From: Burkholderiales bacterium 70-64
GTDB taxonomy: Bacteria; Pseudomonadota; Gammaproteobacteria; Burkholderiales; Burkholderiaceae_E
Assembly: GCA_001898645.1 (NCBI GenBank)
Contig: MKUQ01000046.1
Location: 25,509 to 89,508 of the forward strand
DNA length: 64,000 nucleotides
Reading direction: 5' to 3'
This document shows, piece by piece, positions 22,152 through 30,235 of the stretch. The translations under genes and the position numbers were made by a program. Under the pieces are notes generated by a model that saw only the letters and a list, made by a program, of their open reading frames with translations, did not search any database and was not told the origin of the DNA. Each line of letters starts with the position of its first letter. The first letter of the stretch is position 1.

Positions 22152-22853
22152 ATGTTCACGGATGCGCTGTCCCAGGCGGTATGGCTGCTGCGCAGCTTCG
22201 AGGGCGACACCTTCGCCATCATCCTGCTGTCGCTGCGCGTGAGCCTCACCGCCGTGGCGATCGCCACGCTCATCGGCCTGCCGCTCGGCGCGCTGACCGC
22301 GGTCACGCGCTTTCCGGGCCGCGCCGGCGTGGTGGTCGCGCTCAACACCACCATGGGCCTGCCGGCGGTCATCGTCGGGGTCGGCGTCTACCTCGTGCTG
22401 TCGCGCAGCGGCCCGCTGGGCGTGCTCGGCCTGCTGTTCACGCCCACCGCGATGATCGTCGCGCAGGCCACCCTCACCACCCCGCTCATCGCCGCGCTCA
22501 CCCGCCAGGTGGTCGAGGATGCCTGGCGCCTGCACGGCGAGACGCTGCGCTCGCTGCGCCTGTCGCTGCCGGCGCGGGTGCGCGTGCTGCTGTGGGACTG
22601 CCGCTTCTCGCTGGTCGCCGTGTTCCTGGCCGGGCTCGGGCGCGCGATGTCCGAGGTCGGCTCGGTGATGATCGTCGGCGGCAACATCGACCGCGTCACG
22701 CGGGTGATGACCACCGCGATCGCCCTGGAAACCAGCAAGGGCGATCTCGCGCTCGCGCTGGCGCTGGGCATCGTGCTGCTCGGCCTGGTGCTCGTGCTCA
22801 ACATGCTCGCCAGCGCGATCCGCGCCGCCACCATGCGCCGCTATGGCCACTGA
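22152..22853 (+). CDS. tupB: tungstate ABC transporter permease
   Basis: The 233-residue membrane protein has about five helices and the ABC permease EAA-type loop (ETLRSLRLSLPARVRVLL; later GLGRAMSEVGSVMIVGGN). The GRAMSEVGSVMIVGGNI segment is characteristic of the TupB/WtpB tungstate permease branch. It is the first gene of tupBCA, and its stop overlaps the ATPase start by 11 nt. The start ATG at 22152 has no visible ribosome-binding site. Confidence 0.87.
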   Translation: MFTDALSQAVWLLRSFEGDTFAIILLSLRVSLTAVAIATLIGLPLGALTAVTRFPGRAGVVVALNTTMGLPAVIVGVGVYLVLSRSGPLGVLGLLFTPTAMIVAQATLTTPLIAALTRQVVEDAWRLHGETLRSLRLSLPARVRVLLWDCRFSLVAVFLAGLGRAMSEVGSVMIVGGNIDRVTRVMTTAIALETSKGDLALALALGIVLLGLVLVLNMLASAIRAATMRRYGH

Positions 22854-23601
22854 GGACCGCGCCTCCCTGCTCAGCCTGCGCGCGGTCACCTTCCGTACCG
22901 ACGAGCGGGTGATCCTCGACGCGGTCGACTTCGAGTGGGGCGATGCCGGCATCTGCGCGCTCATGGGCGCCAACGGCTCGGGCAAGACGGTGCTGCTGCG
23001 CACCATCCACGGCCTGCTCGCGCCCAGCTCCGGCGACGTGCGCTTCGAAGGCCGTCGCCGCGCCGGCGGCGACCTCGCCTTCGAGGGCCAGGCCCTGATG
23101 TTCCAGTACCCCTCGCTGTTCCGCGGCACGGCGCTGGAGAACCTGCTGCTGGTGCCGTGCGCGGGCACCTCGCGCCGCGCCAGGCGCACCCGTGCGCTGG
23201 CCATGCTCGAGCGCGTCGGCCTGCGCGCGCTCGCGCACGCGCCGGCGCCCAGACTGTCGGGCGGCGAGCGCCAGCGCCTCGCGCTCGCCCGTGCCTGGAT
23301 GATCGCCCCGCGCCTGCTGCTGCTCGACGAGCCCACTGCGAGCCTCGACCCCTCGGCCACCGAGCAGGTCGAGCAGATCGTGCGCGACATCCGCGCCAGC
23401 GGCTGCCGCGTCCTCATGACCTCGCACAACCTCGGCCAGGTCGCGCGCCTGGCCGACGAGGTGGTGTTCATCGACCACGGCCGCCTGCTCGAGCGGCAGC
23501 CGACCACTGCCTTCTTCGCTCACCCTCGCAGCCGCGAGGCCCGCCAATTCCTGCAAGGAGTCCTCCCATGGCAACTCTCCGATCGATCCGGCAACGACTG
23601 A
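22843..23601 (+). CDS. tupC: tungstate ABC transporter ATP-binding protein
   Basis: The 252-residue ATPase carries Walker A GANGSGKTVLL, a Q-loop (QYPSLFRGTAL), the ABC signature LSGGERQRLALARA, Walker B LLLLDEPTASLDPS and an H-loop in MTSHNLGQVARLAD. It energises the TupB permease. The start overlaps tupB by 11 nt, and the 3' end overlaps tupA by 34 nt. The C-terminal tail after QFLQGVLP may be an artefact of that overlap. Confidence 0.9.
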   Translation: MATEDRASLLSLRAVTFRTDERVILDAVDFEWGDAGICALMGANGSGKTVLLRTIHGLLAPSSGDVRFEGRRRAGGDLAFEGQALMFQYPSLFRGTALENLLLVPCAGTSRRARRTRALAMLERVGLRALAHAPAPRLSGGERQRLALARAWMIAPRLLLLDEPTASLDPSATEQVEQIVRDIRASGCRVLMTSHNLGQVARLADEVVFIDHGRLLERQPTTAFFAHPRSREARQFLQGVLPWQLSDRSGND

Positions 23602-24473
23602 AGACCGCCGCCGCCAGGCTGTCCGCGAGGCTGTCCGCCACGCTGCCGGCCACCGCTGCACTGCCGGCCGCTGCTGCGCTGTCGGCCGCCGTCCTCCTGG
23701 CCGCCCCCCTCGCCGCGCAGGCGCAGGAGTCCATCGTCGTGGCCTCGACCACCTCCACCGAGCAGTCGGGCCTGTTCCGGCACCTGCTGCCGGCCTTCGA
23801 GAAGGAAAGCGGCATCCAGGTGAAGGTGGTGGCCGTGGGCACCGGACAGGCGCTCGACATCGGCCGCCGCGGCGACGCCGACGTGGTGTTCGTGCACGAC
23901 GCCAAGGCCGAGGAGAAGTTCATGGCCGAGGGCTACGGCGTCGGGCGCCACGAGGTCATGTACAACGACTTCATCCTCGTCGGCCCGAAGAGCGATCCGG
24001 CGCACGTCGGCGGCGGCAAGGACATCCTCGAGGCGATGCGCAAGATCGCCGCCGCCGGCGCCCCCTTCGCCTCGCGCGGCGACCGCAGCGGCACGCACGC
24101 CGCCGAGCTGCGCTACTGGGAGGCGGCCGGCGTCGACCTCTCCCCCGCCAAGGGCAAGTGGTACAAGGAGACCGGCTCCGGCATGGGCCCGACCCTGAAC
24201 ACCGCCTCGGGGCTGAACGCCTACGCCCTCACCGACCGAGGCACCTGGCTGTCGTTCAAGAACCGCGGCGAGCTGGCCATCCTCGTCGAAGGCGACAAGC
24301 GCCTCTTCAACCAGTACGGCGTGATGCTGGTCAACCCCGCCAAGCACCCGCAGGTGAAGCGCCAGGCCGGCCAGAAGTTCATCGACTGGCTGATCTCGCC
24401 CGAGGGCCAGGCCACCATCGCCGGCTACAAGATCAACGGCGAGCAGCTCTTCTTCCCCAACGCGCGGAAATGA
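23568..24473 (+). CDS. tupA: tungstate ABC transporter substrate-binding protein
   Basis: The 301-residue periplasmic receptor has an unusually long Ala/Leu/Ser-rich N-terminal region (about 50 residues) ending in the cleavage site AAQAQESIVVAS. The mature protein begins with the TupA-type oxyanion motif VASTTSTEQSGL. It continues with VGTGQALDIGRRGDADVV and SRGDRSGTH, all family hallmarks. TupA binds tungstate with very high affinity. An AAGGAG ribosome-binding site lies at 23555-23560. A weaker alternative is a receptor for another oxyanion. Confidence 0.92.
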   Translation: MATLRSIRQRLKTAAARLSARLSATLPATAALPAAAALSAAVLLAAPLAAQAQESIVVASTTSTEQSGLFRHLLPAFEKESGIQVKVVAVGTGQALDIGRRGDADVVFVHDAKAEEKFMAEGYGVGRHEVMYNDFILVGPKSDPAHVGGGKDILEAMRKIAAAGAPFASRGDRSGTHAAELRYWEAAGVDLSPAKGKWYKETGSGMGPTLNTASGLNAYALTDRGTWLSFKNRGELAILVEGDKRLFNQYGVMLVNPAKHPQVKRQAGQKFIDWLISPEGQATIAGYKINGEQLFFPNARK

Positions 24474-24506
24474 GCGTGTTCGGGCCATGCTATACTTCGC
24501 GGCTTC

Positions 24507-24583
24507 GCGCCCGTAGCTCAGTTGGATAGAGTACCTGGCTACGAACCAGGGGGTCGTGGGTTCGAATCCTGCCGGGCGCGCCA
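24507..24583 (+). tRNA. tRNA-Arg (anticodon ACG)
   Basis: This 77-nt cloverleaf has a GCGCCCG/CGGGCGC acceptor stem, a D arm AGCTCAGTTGGATAGAG, anticodon stem CCTGG/CCAGG with loop CTACGAA, a T arm GTGGGTTCGAATCC, and an encoded 3' CCA. The ACG anticodon is normally modified to ICG and reads CGN arginine codons. A T-tract terminator follows. Confidence 0.97.
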
Positions 24584-24596
24584 GTAGAACACTTAG

Positions 24597-24620
24597 GCCA
24601 GATCCTCGGATCTGGCTTTT
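24597..24620 (+). terminator. Rho-independent terminator after tRNA-Arg
   Basis: GCCAGATCC (24597-24605) pairs perfectly with GGATCTGGC (24608-24616) across a 2-nt interval, so the effective loop includes closing pairs. TTTT follows. It probably ends the tRNA transcript and perhaps the tup operon. Confidence 0.85.
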
Positions 24621-24912
24621 GTGTTTCTAGGGCTCCGTGTCCGAAAAAGCGAGGTCGAATCATGGGCCCTACAGACTTGCCGGTCTGTGCGGAAGCGGTA
24701 ACAGGCACGCTGGCCCTCGCATGGGACGTGATCAAGTGGCGCCCGGATCATCGTCGAAGCGCAAGCCGATATGACAATCGTCATACCTGGCGAGAAGACC
24801 GACAAGAACCGATCGTTCGTATGCGTAACTCTCTGGGGCAGCCCGGCCGGGCGGGCTCACTAGATCGGTGAATTGCAGGCCCTCGGCGTTGATTCATTGG
24901 TGCCGGAAACAG
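24621..24912. other. gene-poor gap after tRNA-Arg
   Basis: About 290 nt with lower GC than the flanks. Only short open frames occur (the longest on the plus strand is 69 codons), without a ribosome-binding site or recognisable motif. No direct repeat of the tRNA 3' end was found by eye. It may be the junction of acquired DNA with the tRNA locus. Confidence 0.4.
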
Positions 24913-26244
24913 CTATCGTTCGTCCAAGATGGCAAGAGCGACGAGCATGAGGACGATCGCTGGCCCTGTCTTGACCAGGGCGCCCAGCGGTTCGAACCAA
25001 AGCGACGGTGCGATCGCGGCTGCGCCAACCATATAGAACAGGGACAGCGCGATACCTGCCATCAAGCCTGCACGGCAACTCTTGCGCCACGAAATCGCCA
25101 TTCCGACCAGGATATCGGCGACACTGCTCACCACAGTCATGAGCTCCGCCGAAAGCCGCGCGAAACCGTGCCGGGCCAGGATGGAGACTGCCGCATCGAA
25201 CGATGCCGTCAGCGCGATCAACCCGGAGGCGAGCCAGAACAGCGCGAGCGAGCCGATGACGAGCGCTTTGACGAGATAGAGCCGGGCAAACCATTTCTCC
25301 TGAACGGTGGCGGTTCGGCGCGCCAGAATGCCCGCCAGCGGCACGGGCTCCATACCGGTTGCGGCGATCCAGGCATCGGGGTTTCCGGCGACACCCTGGC
25401 GCATCTCGGCGAGCGCAGTCGTTCGGACAGGAGGAGACCATCCCAGGCGCGAGACCAGGTCGCCCAATCTGGCGCCGACCGACACCATCCATGGCGCGAG
25501 CCGCAACCGCCGCATCGGCCCGCCGAGATGCGTCCGGAATGCCGCGATGACGGCGCCCACAGGTGGCGCCTCTCGATCCATGACCTCCCATACAGCGTTC
25601 CACTGACGTTCGCCAAGGCGCCATTGACGGCCCACACCGGCGATGGTCCCGGCAATATCGGTGACGCATGTTGTCGCGAAAGGGCGCCGCGATTCTCGTT
25701 CCGGCAATTCGATGGGTAAAGCCGCCAGTGCCCGAACCAGCGCGCTTCCGCCATAGGCGGTTGGCGCCACGACAAAGCCGGGACGCAGAATAACGTAGGA
25801 AACGGCGCTATCGGCGATGACTCTTTCAGCCTGACGCTTGGTCACGCTGAACGCTGTCTGATCGTCGTGGCCGCTGCCCGGAATGGACACGTGGATGAGC
25901 AAACGAGGCTCGCGTGCCAAAGTCAGGGCCTGGATCAAGCGGGAGGTGAAACTGGCATGGACATCCAGAACCCTGCCGCGTTGTGAACTGTCCTGAAGTG
26001 CGCCGATGCAGTTGACGACTATCTCCGCTGCGTGCTGCGAGATCAATGCCCCGAGAGCTTCAGCCGTCAGATCCATGATCGGGTATTCAACAGCCCTTCC
26101 CGCAAACGCGGCCTTCTGCGCGGGAGTGAAGCAGCGCGCGACAGGGATGATGGGGAAGCCCTCTCGTATCAAACTCATCGCGACAGCTTGGCCAATGAGC
26201 CCCGAAGCGCCGAGGACGACCATGGAGGGAAGTTGTCCTGCCAT
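24913..26244 (-). CDS. NAD(P)-binding SDR/epimerase-like protein with C-terminal DoxX-like membrane domain
   Basis: The 443-residue protein starts with a Rossmann fold (VVLGASGLIGQAVAMSLIREG, residues about 8-28) of the atypical/extended SDR type. A C-terminal region from about 320 onward has four hydrophobic helices, as in DoxX-like domains. Fusions of this kind are widespread but uncharacterised, so no reaction is assigned. It starts directly after the DUF2269 gene, so the two are probably co-transcribed. The DNA is clearly less GC-rich than its neighbours, consistent with horizontal acquisition next to tRNA-Arg. A GTG start 3 nt upstream is also possible. Confidence 0.75.
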   Translation of the reverse strand: MAGQLPSMVVLGASGLIGQAVAMSLIREGFPIIPVARCFTPAQKAAFAGRAVEYPIMDLTAEALGALISQHAAEIVVNCIGALQDSSQRGRVLDVHASFTSRLIQALTLAREPRLLIHVSIPGSGHDDQTAFSVTKRQAERVIADSAVSYVILRPGFVVAPTAYGGSALVRALAALPIELPERESRRPFATTCVTDIAGTIAGVGRQWRLGERQWNAVWEVMDREAPPVGAVIAAFRTHLGGPMRRLRLAPWMVSVGARLGDLVSRLGWSPPVRTTALAEMRQGVAGNPDAWIAATGMEPVPLAGILARRTATVQEKWFARLYLVKALVIGSLALFWLASGLIALTASFDAAVSILARHGFARLSAELMTVVSSVADILVGMAISWRKSCRAGLMAGIALSLFYMVGAAAIAPSLWFEPLGALVKTGPAIVLMLVALAILDER

Positions 26245-26247
26245 CAC

Positions 26248-26730
26248 TCAGAATCCCGGTTTGGCGATCATCAGCCACACGATCAGCAGCACTGCACCGA
26301 AGCCGGGAAAGCCAAAGATGAACCATGTACGAAACAGTCGATGATAGCCCGGCGGTAACGGCGTCTCGGCGCGAGCGGCTTCCAGTGCAATGTCGCGCAT
26401 GCGTGCCTGAATCCATACGACGGGAAGCCAAAACACGCCGGCCACGAGATAGAGCACCAGGGAAGCCGCCACCCACCCTTCAGAGAGTGGAACCCCTATA
26501 TGCCGTATCAGGAAATAGCCGGTGATCGGCTGTATGGCGACTGCCGTGGCCGTGAAAACCATATCCGCCTGGACGACGACAACGGCAGTTTTTCCGATGA
26601 ATCGGGCATTCCCCGTCCGATGTGCTGCCAGCATGAAGAATGCAATTCCGGTTCCGGTACCGAGGATCACGATTGCACCCAGCACATGCAAGAACTTGAG
26701 AATTTCGTAAGACAAAAGGGTTGCCTGCAC
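26248..26730 (-). CDS. DUF2269-family integral membrane protein
   Basis: The 160-residue protein has four predicted helices (about 8-28, 48-70, 82-105, 135-155). Charged RxGN and PPGYHRLFRTWFIFG segments between them resemble DUF2269 (KFLHVLGAIVILGTGTGIAF). Function is unknown. The start is a GTG at 26730; no ATG fits. It is upstream of, and adjacent to, the SDR-DoxX gene. The same lower GC content suggests both arrived together. Confidence 0.7.
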   Translation of the reverse strand: MQATLLSYEILKFLHVLGAIVILGTGTGIAFFMLAAHRTGNARFIGKTAVVVVQADMVFTATAVAIQPITGYFLIRHIGVPLSEGWVAASLVLYLVAGVFWLPVVWIQARMRDIALEAARAETPLPPGYHRLFRTWFIFGFPGFGAVLLIVWLMIAKPGF

Positions 26731-26791
26731 AAATTTGAAAGTCAGACCGCAATGTCTTCCGGCACCGAATGGGTGAAAGCCGGGCCCCTGC

Positions 26792-27571
26792 TCAGCGCGC
26801 CAGCCCCGGATAGAGCCGCGAGGCCAGCGCCACCAGCACGGCGAGCACGCCCAGCATCACGGCAAAGCTGAAGGTGCGCGCATACGCGCTCGCGCCGCCG
26901 GCGATCATCGTGCCGCGCAGCACGTCGACCAGGTAGGTGAGCGGATTCACGCGCGCGAGCGCCTTCAGCCAGCCCGGCATCATCTCGAGCGGGTAGATCG
27001 CGTTCGACGCGAAGAACAGCGGCATCGTCATCATCTGGCCGATGCCCATGAAGCGCTCGCGCGTCTTGACGATGCAGGCGATGAACAGCGAGAAGGTCGA
27101 GAAGATGCACGACCCCGTGAACACGGCGATGACGACGACCGCGATCGAGGCCGCGTCCCATCGCACGCCGACGTGGAGCAGGATCGCGATCACGTACACC
27201 ACCGCCGCCTGGAGCAGCCCGCGGAAGCCGGCGGCGACCGCCTTGCCCGCGACCAGCGCGCTGCGGTGCGCGGGCGTCACCAGGAGCTTGTGGACGATGC
27301 CGAGGTCGCGCTCCCAGATCACCGCGATGCCGTAGAAGATGGCGCTGAACAGGATGCTCTGCGCGAGGATGCCCGGCGCCATGAAGTCGAGGTAGCTCAG
27401 CGTGCCCGTCGGCATGCCGCGCATCCGGCCGAACACCTGCCCGAACACCGCCAGCCAGAGCACCGGCTGCACCGCGCGCGAGAGCAGCTCCGTCGGGTCG
27501 CGCATCAGCTTGCGCACCTCGGCGTCCGCGATCGCGGCCGTCTCCCTCGCGAAGGCGCGCAGCGGGTTCAT
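26792..27571 (-). CDS. ABC-2 type transporter permease
   Basis: The 259-residue membrane protein has six hydrophobic segments and the ABC2_membrane layout (LSYLDFMAPGILAQSILFSA; RLYPGLAR at the C-terminus). It belongs to the DrrB/NodJ-type exporters of drugs, lipids or polysaccharides. The substrate is unknown. The ATG at 27571 overlaps the stop of the upstream ATPase gene (ATGA), which defines the start. The longer open frame to 28627 is a shadow. Confidence 0.9.
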   Translation of the reverse strand: MNPLRAFARETAAIADAEVRKLMRDPTELLSRAVQPVLWLAVFGQVFGRMRGMPTGTLSYLDFMAPGILAQSILFSAIFYGIAVIWERDLGIVHKLLVTPAHRSALVAGKAVAAGFRGLLQAAVVYVIAILLHVGVRWDAASIAVVVIAVFTGSCIFSTFSLFIACIVKTRERFMGIGQMMTMPLFFASNAIYPLEMMPGWLKALARVNPLTYLVDVLRGTMIAGGASAYARTFSFAVMLGVLAVLVALASRLYPGLAR

Positions 27572-28380
27572 CCGAGCCGGTGCGCGGCCTGTCGCGCCTC
27601 GCGGACGTCGCGATAGGCGCCGCCGTGCTCGATCGCCGCGCCGCTGAAATGGATGAAGACGTCGTCGAGGCTGGCCCCCGGGCCGGCGCGCTCCTTGAGC
27701 GCGGCCGGGCTGCCGACGGCCGCCAGCCGGCCCTGGTGCAGGATCGCCAGCTCGCCGCACAGCACGTCGGCTTCCTCCATGTCGTGGGTGGTGATGAGGA
27801 TGGTCAGCCCCCGGTCGCGGCGCAGCTCCTGCAGCCGCTCCCAGACGGTGCGGCGCGCCACCGGATCCAGGCCTATCGTCGGCTCGTCGAGGAACAGCAC
27901 CTCGGGCTCGTGCAGCGTGGCCTGCGCGATCTCGAGCCGCCGGATCATGCCGCCCGAGTAGGTCTTCACGAGCCGGTTGCCGACGCCCTCGAGCCCGGCG
28001 AAGGAGAGCGCATCGCGCACGCGCGCCGCGCGCGTCGCGCCGCCCAGGCCGTGCAGGCGCGCCGACAGGGTCAGGTTCTCGACGGCCGTCAGGGCACCGT
28101 CGGCCGACAGCATCTGCGGCACGTAGCCGATGCGCCGGCGGACCTCGACCGGGTCGGTCCGGACGTCGAACCCCGCGACCATCGCCGTGCCCGCGCTCGC
28201 CTCGAGCAGCGTGGTGAGGATCTTGATCGCCGTCGTCTTGCCGGCGCCGTTCGGCCCGAGCACGCCGAAGATCACGCCGCGGCCGACCGACAGGCTCAGC
28301 TGGTCGAGCGCCGTGACGTCGCCGTAGCGCTTGGTGAGATCGCGGGTCAGGATGGCGACGGGGCCGGCGATGTCGGGCAT
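27568..28380 (-). CDS. ABC transporter ATP-binding protein (DrrA-like)
   Basis: The 270-residue ATPase shows Walker A GPNGAGKTTAIK, Q-loop YVPQMLSADGALT, signature YSGGMIRRLEIAQA, Walker B VLFLDEPTIGLDP and H-loop ITTHDMEEAD, plus a DrrA-like C-terminal extension. It powers the ABC-2 permease encoded by the overlapping downstream gene. Together they form a simple two-gene exporter. No accessory or biosynthetic gene nearby points to a substrate. Confidence 0.92.
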   Translation of the reverse strand: MPDIAGPVAILTRDLTKRYGDVTALDQLSLSVGRGVIFGVLGPNGAGKTTAIKILTTLLEASAGTAMVAGFDVRTDPVEVRRRIGYVPQMLSADGALTAVENLTLSARLHGLGGATRAARVRDALSFAGLEGVGNRLVKTYSGGMIRRLEIAQATLHEPEVLFLDEPTIGLDPVARRTVWERLQELRRDRGLTILITTHDMEEADVLCGELAILHQGRLAAVGSPAALKERAGPGASLDDVFIHFSGAAIEHGGAYRDVREARQAAHRLG

Positions 28381-28442
28381 GCGAGCATCTTAGCGTTTCG
28401 CGGGCCCGACCGGCCCGGGGGCGCAGCGCGCTCCCCCGCCGC

Positions 28443-29105
28443 TCACTTCCAGGCGAACACCGGCTGCTCGAAGTGCGCCACGCGGGTGTGCCGGCCCGCG
28501 AGGCAGACCTCGCAGAACTGGTACAGGATCGCCGCGGTGGGCGCGGCGATCCAGTCGTTGCCCACCGGCATGCGCAGCAGCGGGTGCGGGCTGCCCTCGA
28601 CCGGGAGCAGCACCGGCGAATCGGCACGCAGGAACTCGGCCAGCGGGACGCGATGGACGCTGTGCACCTCGCCCGGGTTGGGGGCGAGGCGCCGCGCGCT
28701 GCCGGCCCACACCACCACCGGGGTGATGACGAAGCCGGACCGGGTCACGAAATCGTCGAGCCGGCCGAGGATCGTGCCCGCCTCGAGCCGCAGGTCGACC
28801 TCCTCGGCGAGCTCGCGCAGTGCCGCCTGCTCGGGGCTCTCCCCGGCATCGATGCGCCCGCCCGGCAGCGCCCATTGCCCGGCATGGGTGCGCAGGCGTA
28901 CCGATCGGCGCGTGAGGATCACGGCCGCGCGCCTGCTCCAGTGCTCGTGCTGCGGCAGGCCCTCGAGCGCTGCACCGAACCCCTCGTCGGCGACGGCCAG
29001 GGCCACCGCGGCCGCCATGCGCGGCTGCGCGCCGTCCGGCTCGCTCGGTGCGAACCCGTGCAGGTTTGCCTCGATGATGTCCTTCAGCCGCCGGTCGCGC
29101 CGCAC
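28443..29105 (-). CDS. Nudix hydrolase (CoA pyrophosphatase-like)
   Basis: The 220-residue protein has a Nudix box starting at GGRIDAGESPEQAALREL and ending EEVDL, preceded by RTHAGQWALPGG. The spacing fits the CoA pyrophosphatase-like branch, which cleaves CoA or related nucleotide diphosphates. Specificity is unproven. I chose the GTG at 29105 because GGGGAG lies 5 nt upstream. Longer starts would overlap the neighbouring gene, and an ATG at 29018 would remove a plausible N-terminal helix. Confidence 0.8.
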   Translation of the reverse strand: MRRDRRLKDIIEANLHGFAPSEPDGAQPRMAAAVALAVADEGFGAALEGLPQHEHWSRRAAVILTRRSVRLRTHAGQWALPGGRIDAGESPEQAALRELAEEVDLRLEAGTILGRLDDFVTRSGFVITPVVVWAGSARRLAPNPGEVHSVHRVPLAEFLRADSPVLLPVEGSPHPLLRMPVGNDWIAAPTAAILYQFCEVCLAGRHTRVAHFEQPVFAWK

Positions 29106-29160
29106 ACCGCCTCCCCGCTCGCCGCCGCGCTCCGGGAAGAAACGCTTGCGACCACCGGCC

Positions 29161-29694
29161 TCACCATAACCGAAAGCGCAGCTGCAACGCCACGAAGCTG
29201 GGCGAATCATTGATCCGCACCGGCTGCAGCAGCAGCGCGAGCTCGAGCCGCCGCCAGCGCGCCACCACCTCGCCCAGCGGAACGGGCACGACCGGTGAGC
29301 GATAGCCGGTGGCGCCCACCAGGATGCCTCCGATGCTCAGCGGCCCGGCAAGCGGCCACAACCATTCGCGGCCGACGTAGACCGACTGCCGGTCCAGGCT
29401 GTTGCGGTAGGTGCCGGCCAGCCAGCCGGTCCAGCGGCCGGAATCGACGCGCACCCCGAGCCCCGGGTTGGACTCGCGATAGCCGGACTTGTCGTGGTGC
29501 GAGACGAACCCGCTGAGCAGGGTCAGGTCGGCCGCCGATGCGGCGAACGTGAACGCGAGCAGGAACGCGGCCACCGGCAGGCCGTGCCGCCATGCGGCAG
29601 CCCCTGCATCGCCGCGCGACGGCCGGCCGGCACGGAATCGCCGGAAAAGCGCTTCGCAGTGCCGATCGCGCCGCGCACCTCCTTTCGGGATCAT
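29161..29694 (-). CDS. putative secreted small outer-membrane barrel-like protein
   Basis: This protein of about 177 residues has a hydrophobic stretch (HGLPVAAFLLAFTFAASA) ending in a good signal-peptidase site before ADLTLLSGF. The mature part of about 125 residues alternates polar and hydrophobic residues and ends in FRLW, an aromatic C-terminus typical of outer-membrane beta-barrels. No family is recognised. The segment before the signal is unusually long and basic, so the true start may be downstream, or the ATG at 29694 or 29715 may be correct. Confidence 0.5.
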   Translation of the reverse strand: MIPKGGARRDRHCEALFRRFRAGRPSRGDAGAAAWRHGLPVAAFLLAFTFAASAADLTLLSGFVSHHDKSGYRESNPGLGVRVDSGRWTGWLAGTYRNSLDRQSVYVGREWLWPLAGPLSIGGILVGATGYRSPVVPVPLGEVVARWRRLELALLLQPVRINDSPSFVALQLRFRLW

Positions 29695-29811
29695 GACACC
29701 CCCCTTGGATGCCATGATAAGAGGAACGGCGGGGCATGCCCCGGGCAGGGGCTCGATCCGGGATCGAACAGCCCCTATGATGGCGCCTTCGATTCCGGAC
29801 GGGAAACGTGC

Positions 29812-30231
29812 ATGAGCAAGACCACCACGATGAAGGTCGAAGTGCGCTTCGGCGACTGCGACCCGGCGGGCATCGTGTTCTATCCGCGCTATCACCGCTG
29901 GATGGATGCCGCTTCGCTGCATTTCTTCATGAGCTGCGGGATGCCGCCCTGGCACGAGCTGGAGAAGCGCAACGGCATCATCGGCACGCCGATGCTGGAG
30001 CACCACACGCGCTTCATGAAGAGCTCCACCTACGGCGAGACCATCGAGATCCACACCCGCGTCGAGGAATGGCGCCCCAAGGTCTTCATCCAGCTGCACC
30101 GTATCCTGCGCGGCGACGACCTGCTGTGCGAGAGCCGCGAGACGCGGGTGTTCTGCGTGCGCGATCCGCACGACCGGGCACGCATCCATGCCATCCCGAT
30201 CCCGGAGGACATCCGGCGCCTGTGCGAGTGA
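29812..30231 (+). CDS. acyl-CoA thioesterase, 4-hydroxybenzoyl-CoA thioesterase-like hotdog fold
   Basis: The 139-residue hotdog protein carries FGDCDPAGIVFYPRYHRWMD near the N-terminus. Asp17 is in the position of the catalytic aspartate of the Pseudomonas 4-hydroxybenzoyl-CoA thioesterase/YbgC group. It hydrolyses an acyl- or aroyl-CoA. The aroyl possibility is attractive because the operon it faces probably makes 4-hydroxybenzoate or a relative, but YbgC-like housekeeping activity is an equal alternative. It lies 4 nt upstream of an MFS gene, so they are likely co-transcribed. Confidence 0.82.
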   Translation: MSKTTTMKVEVRFGDCDPAGIVFYPRYHRWMDAASLHFFMSCGMPPWHELEKRNGIIGTPMLEHHTRFMKSSTYGETIEIHTRVEEWRPKVFIQLHRILRGDDLLCESRETRVFCVRDPHDRARIHAIPIPEDIRRLCE

Positions 30232-30235
30232 GGGC

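Noticed and set aside
24490..24735. 81-codon minus-strand frame across tRNA-Arg
   Set aside because: It lies antisense to the tRNA and contains the familiar false peptide read from tRNA genes. There is no ribosome-binding site.
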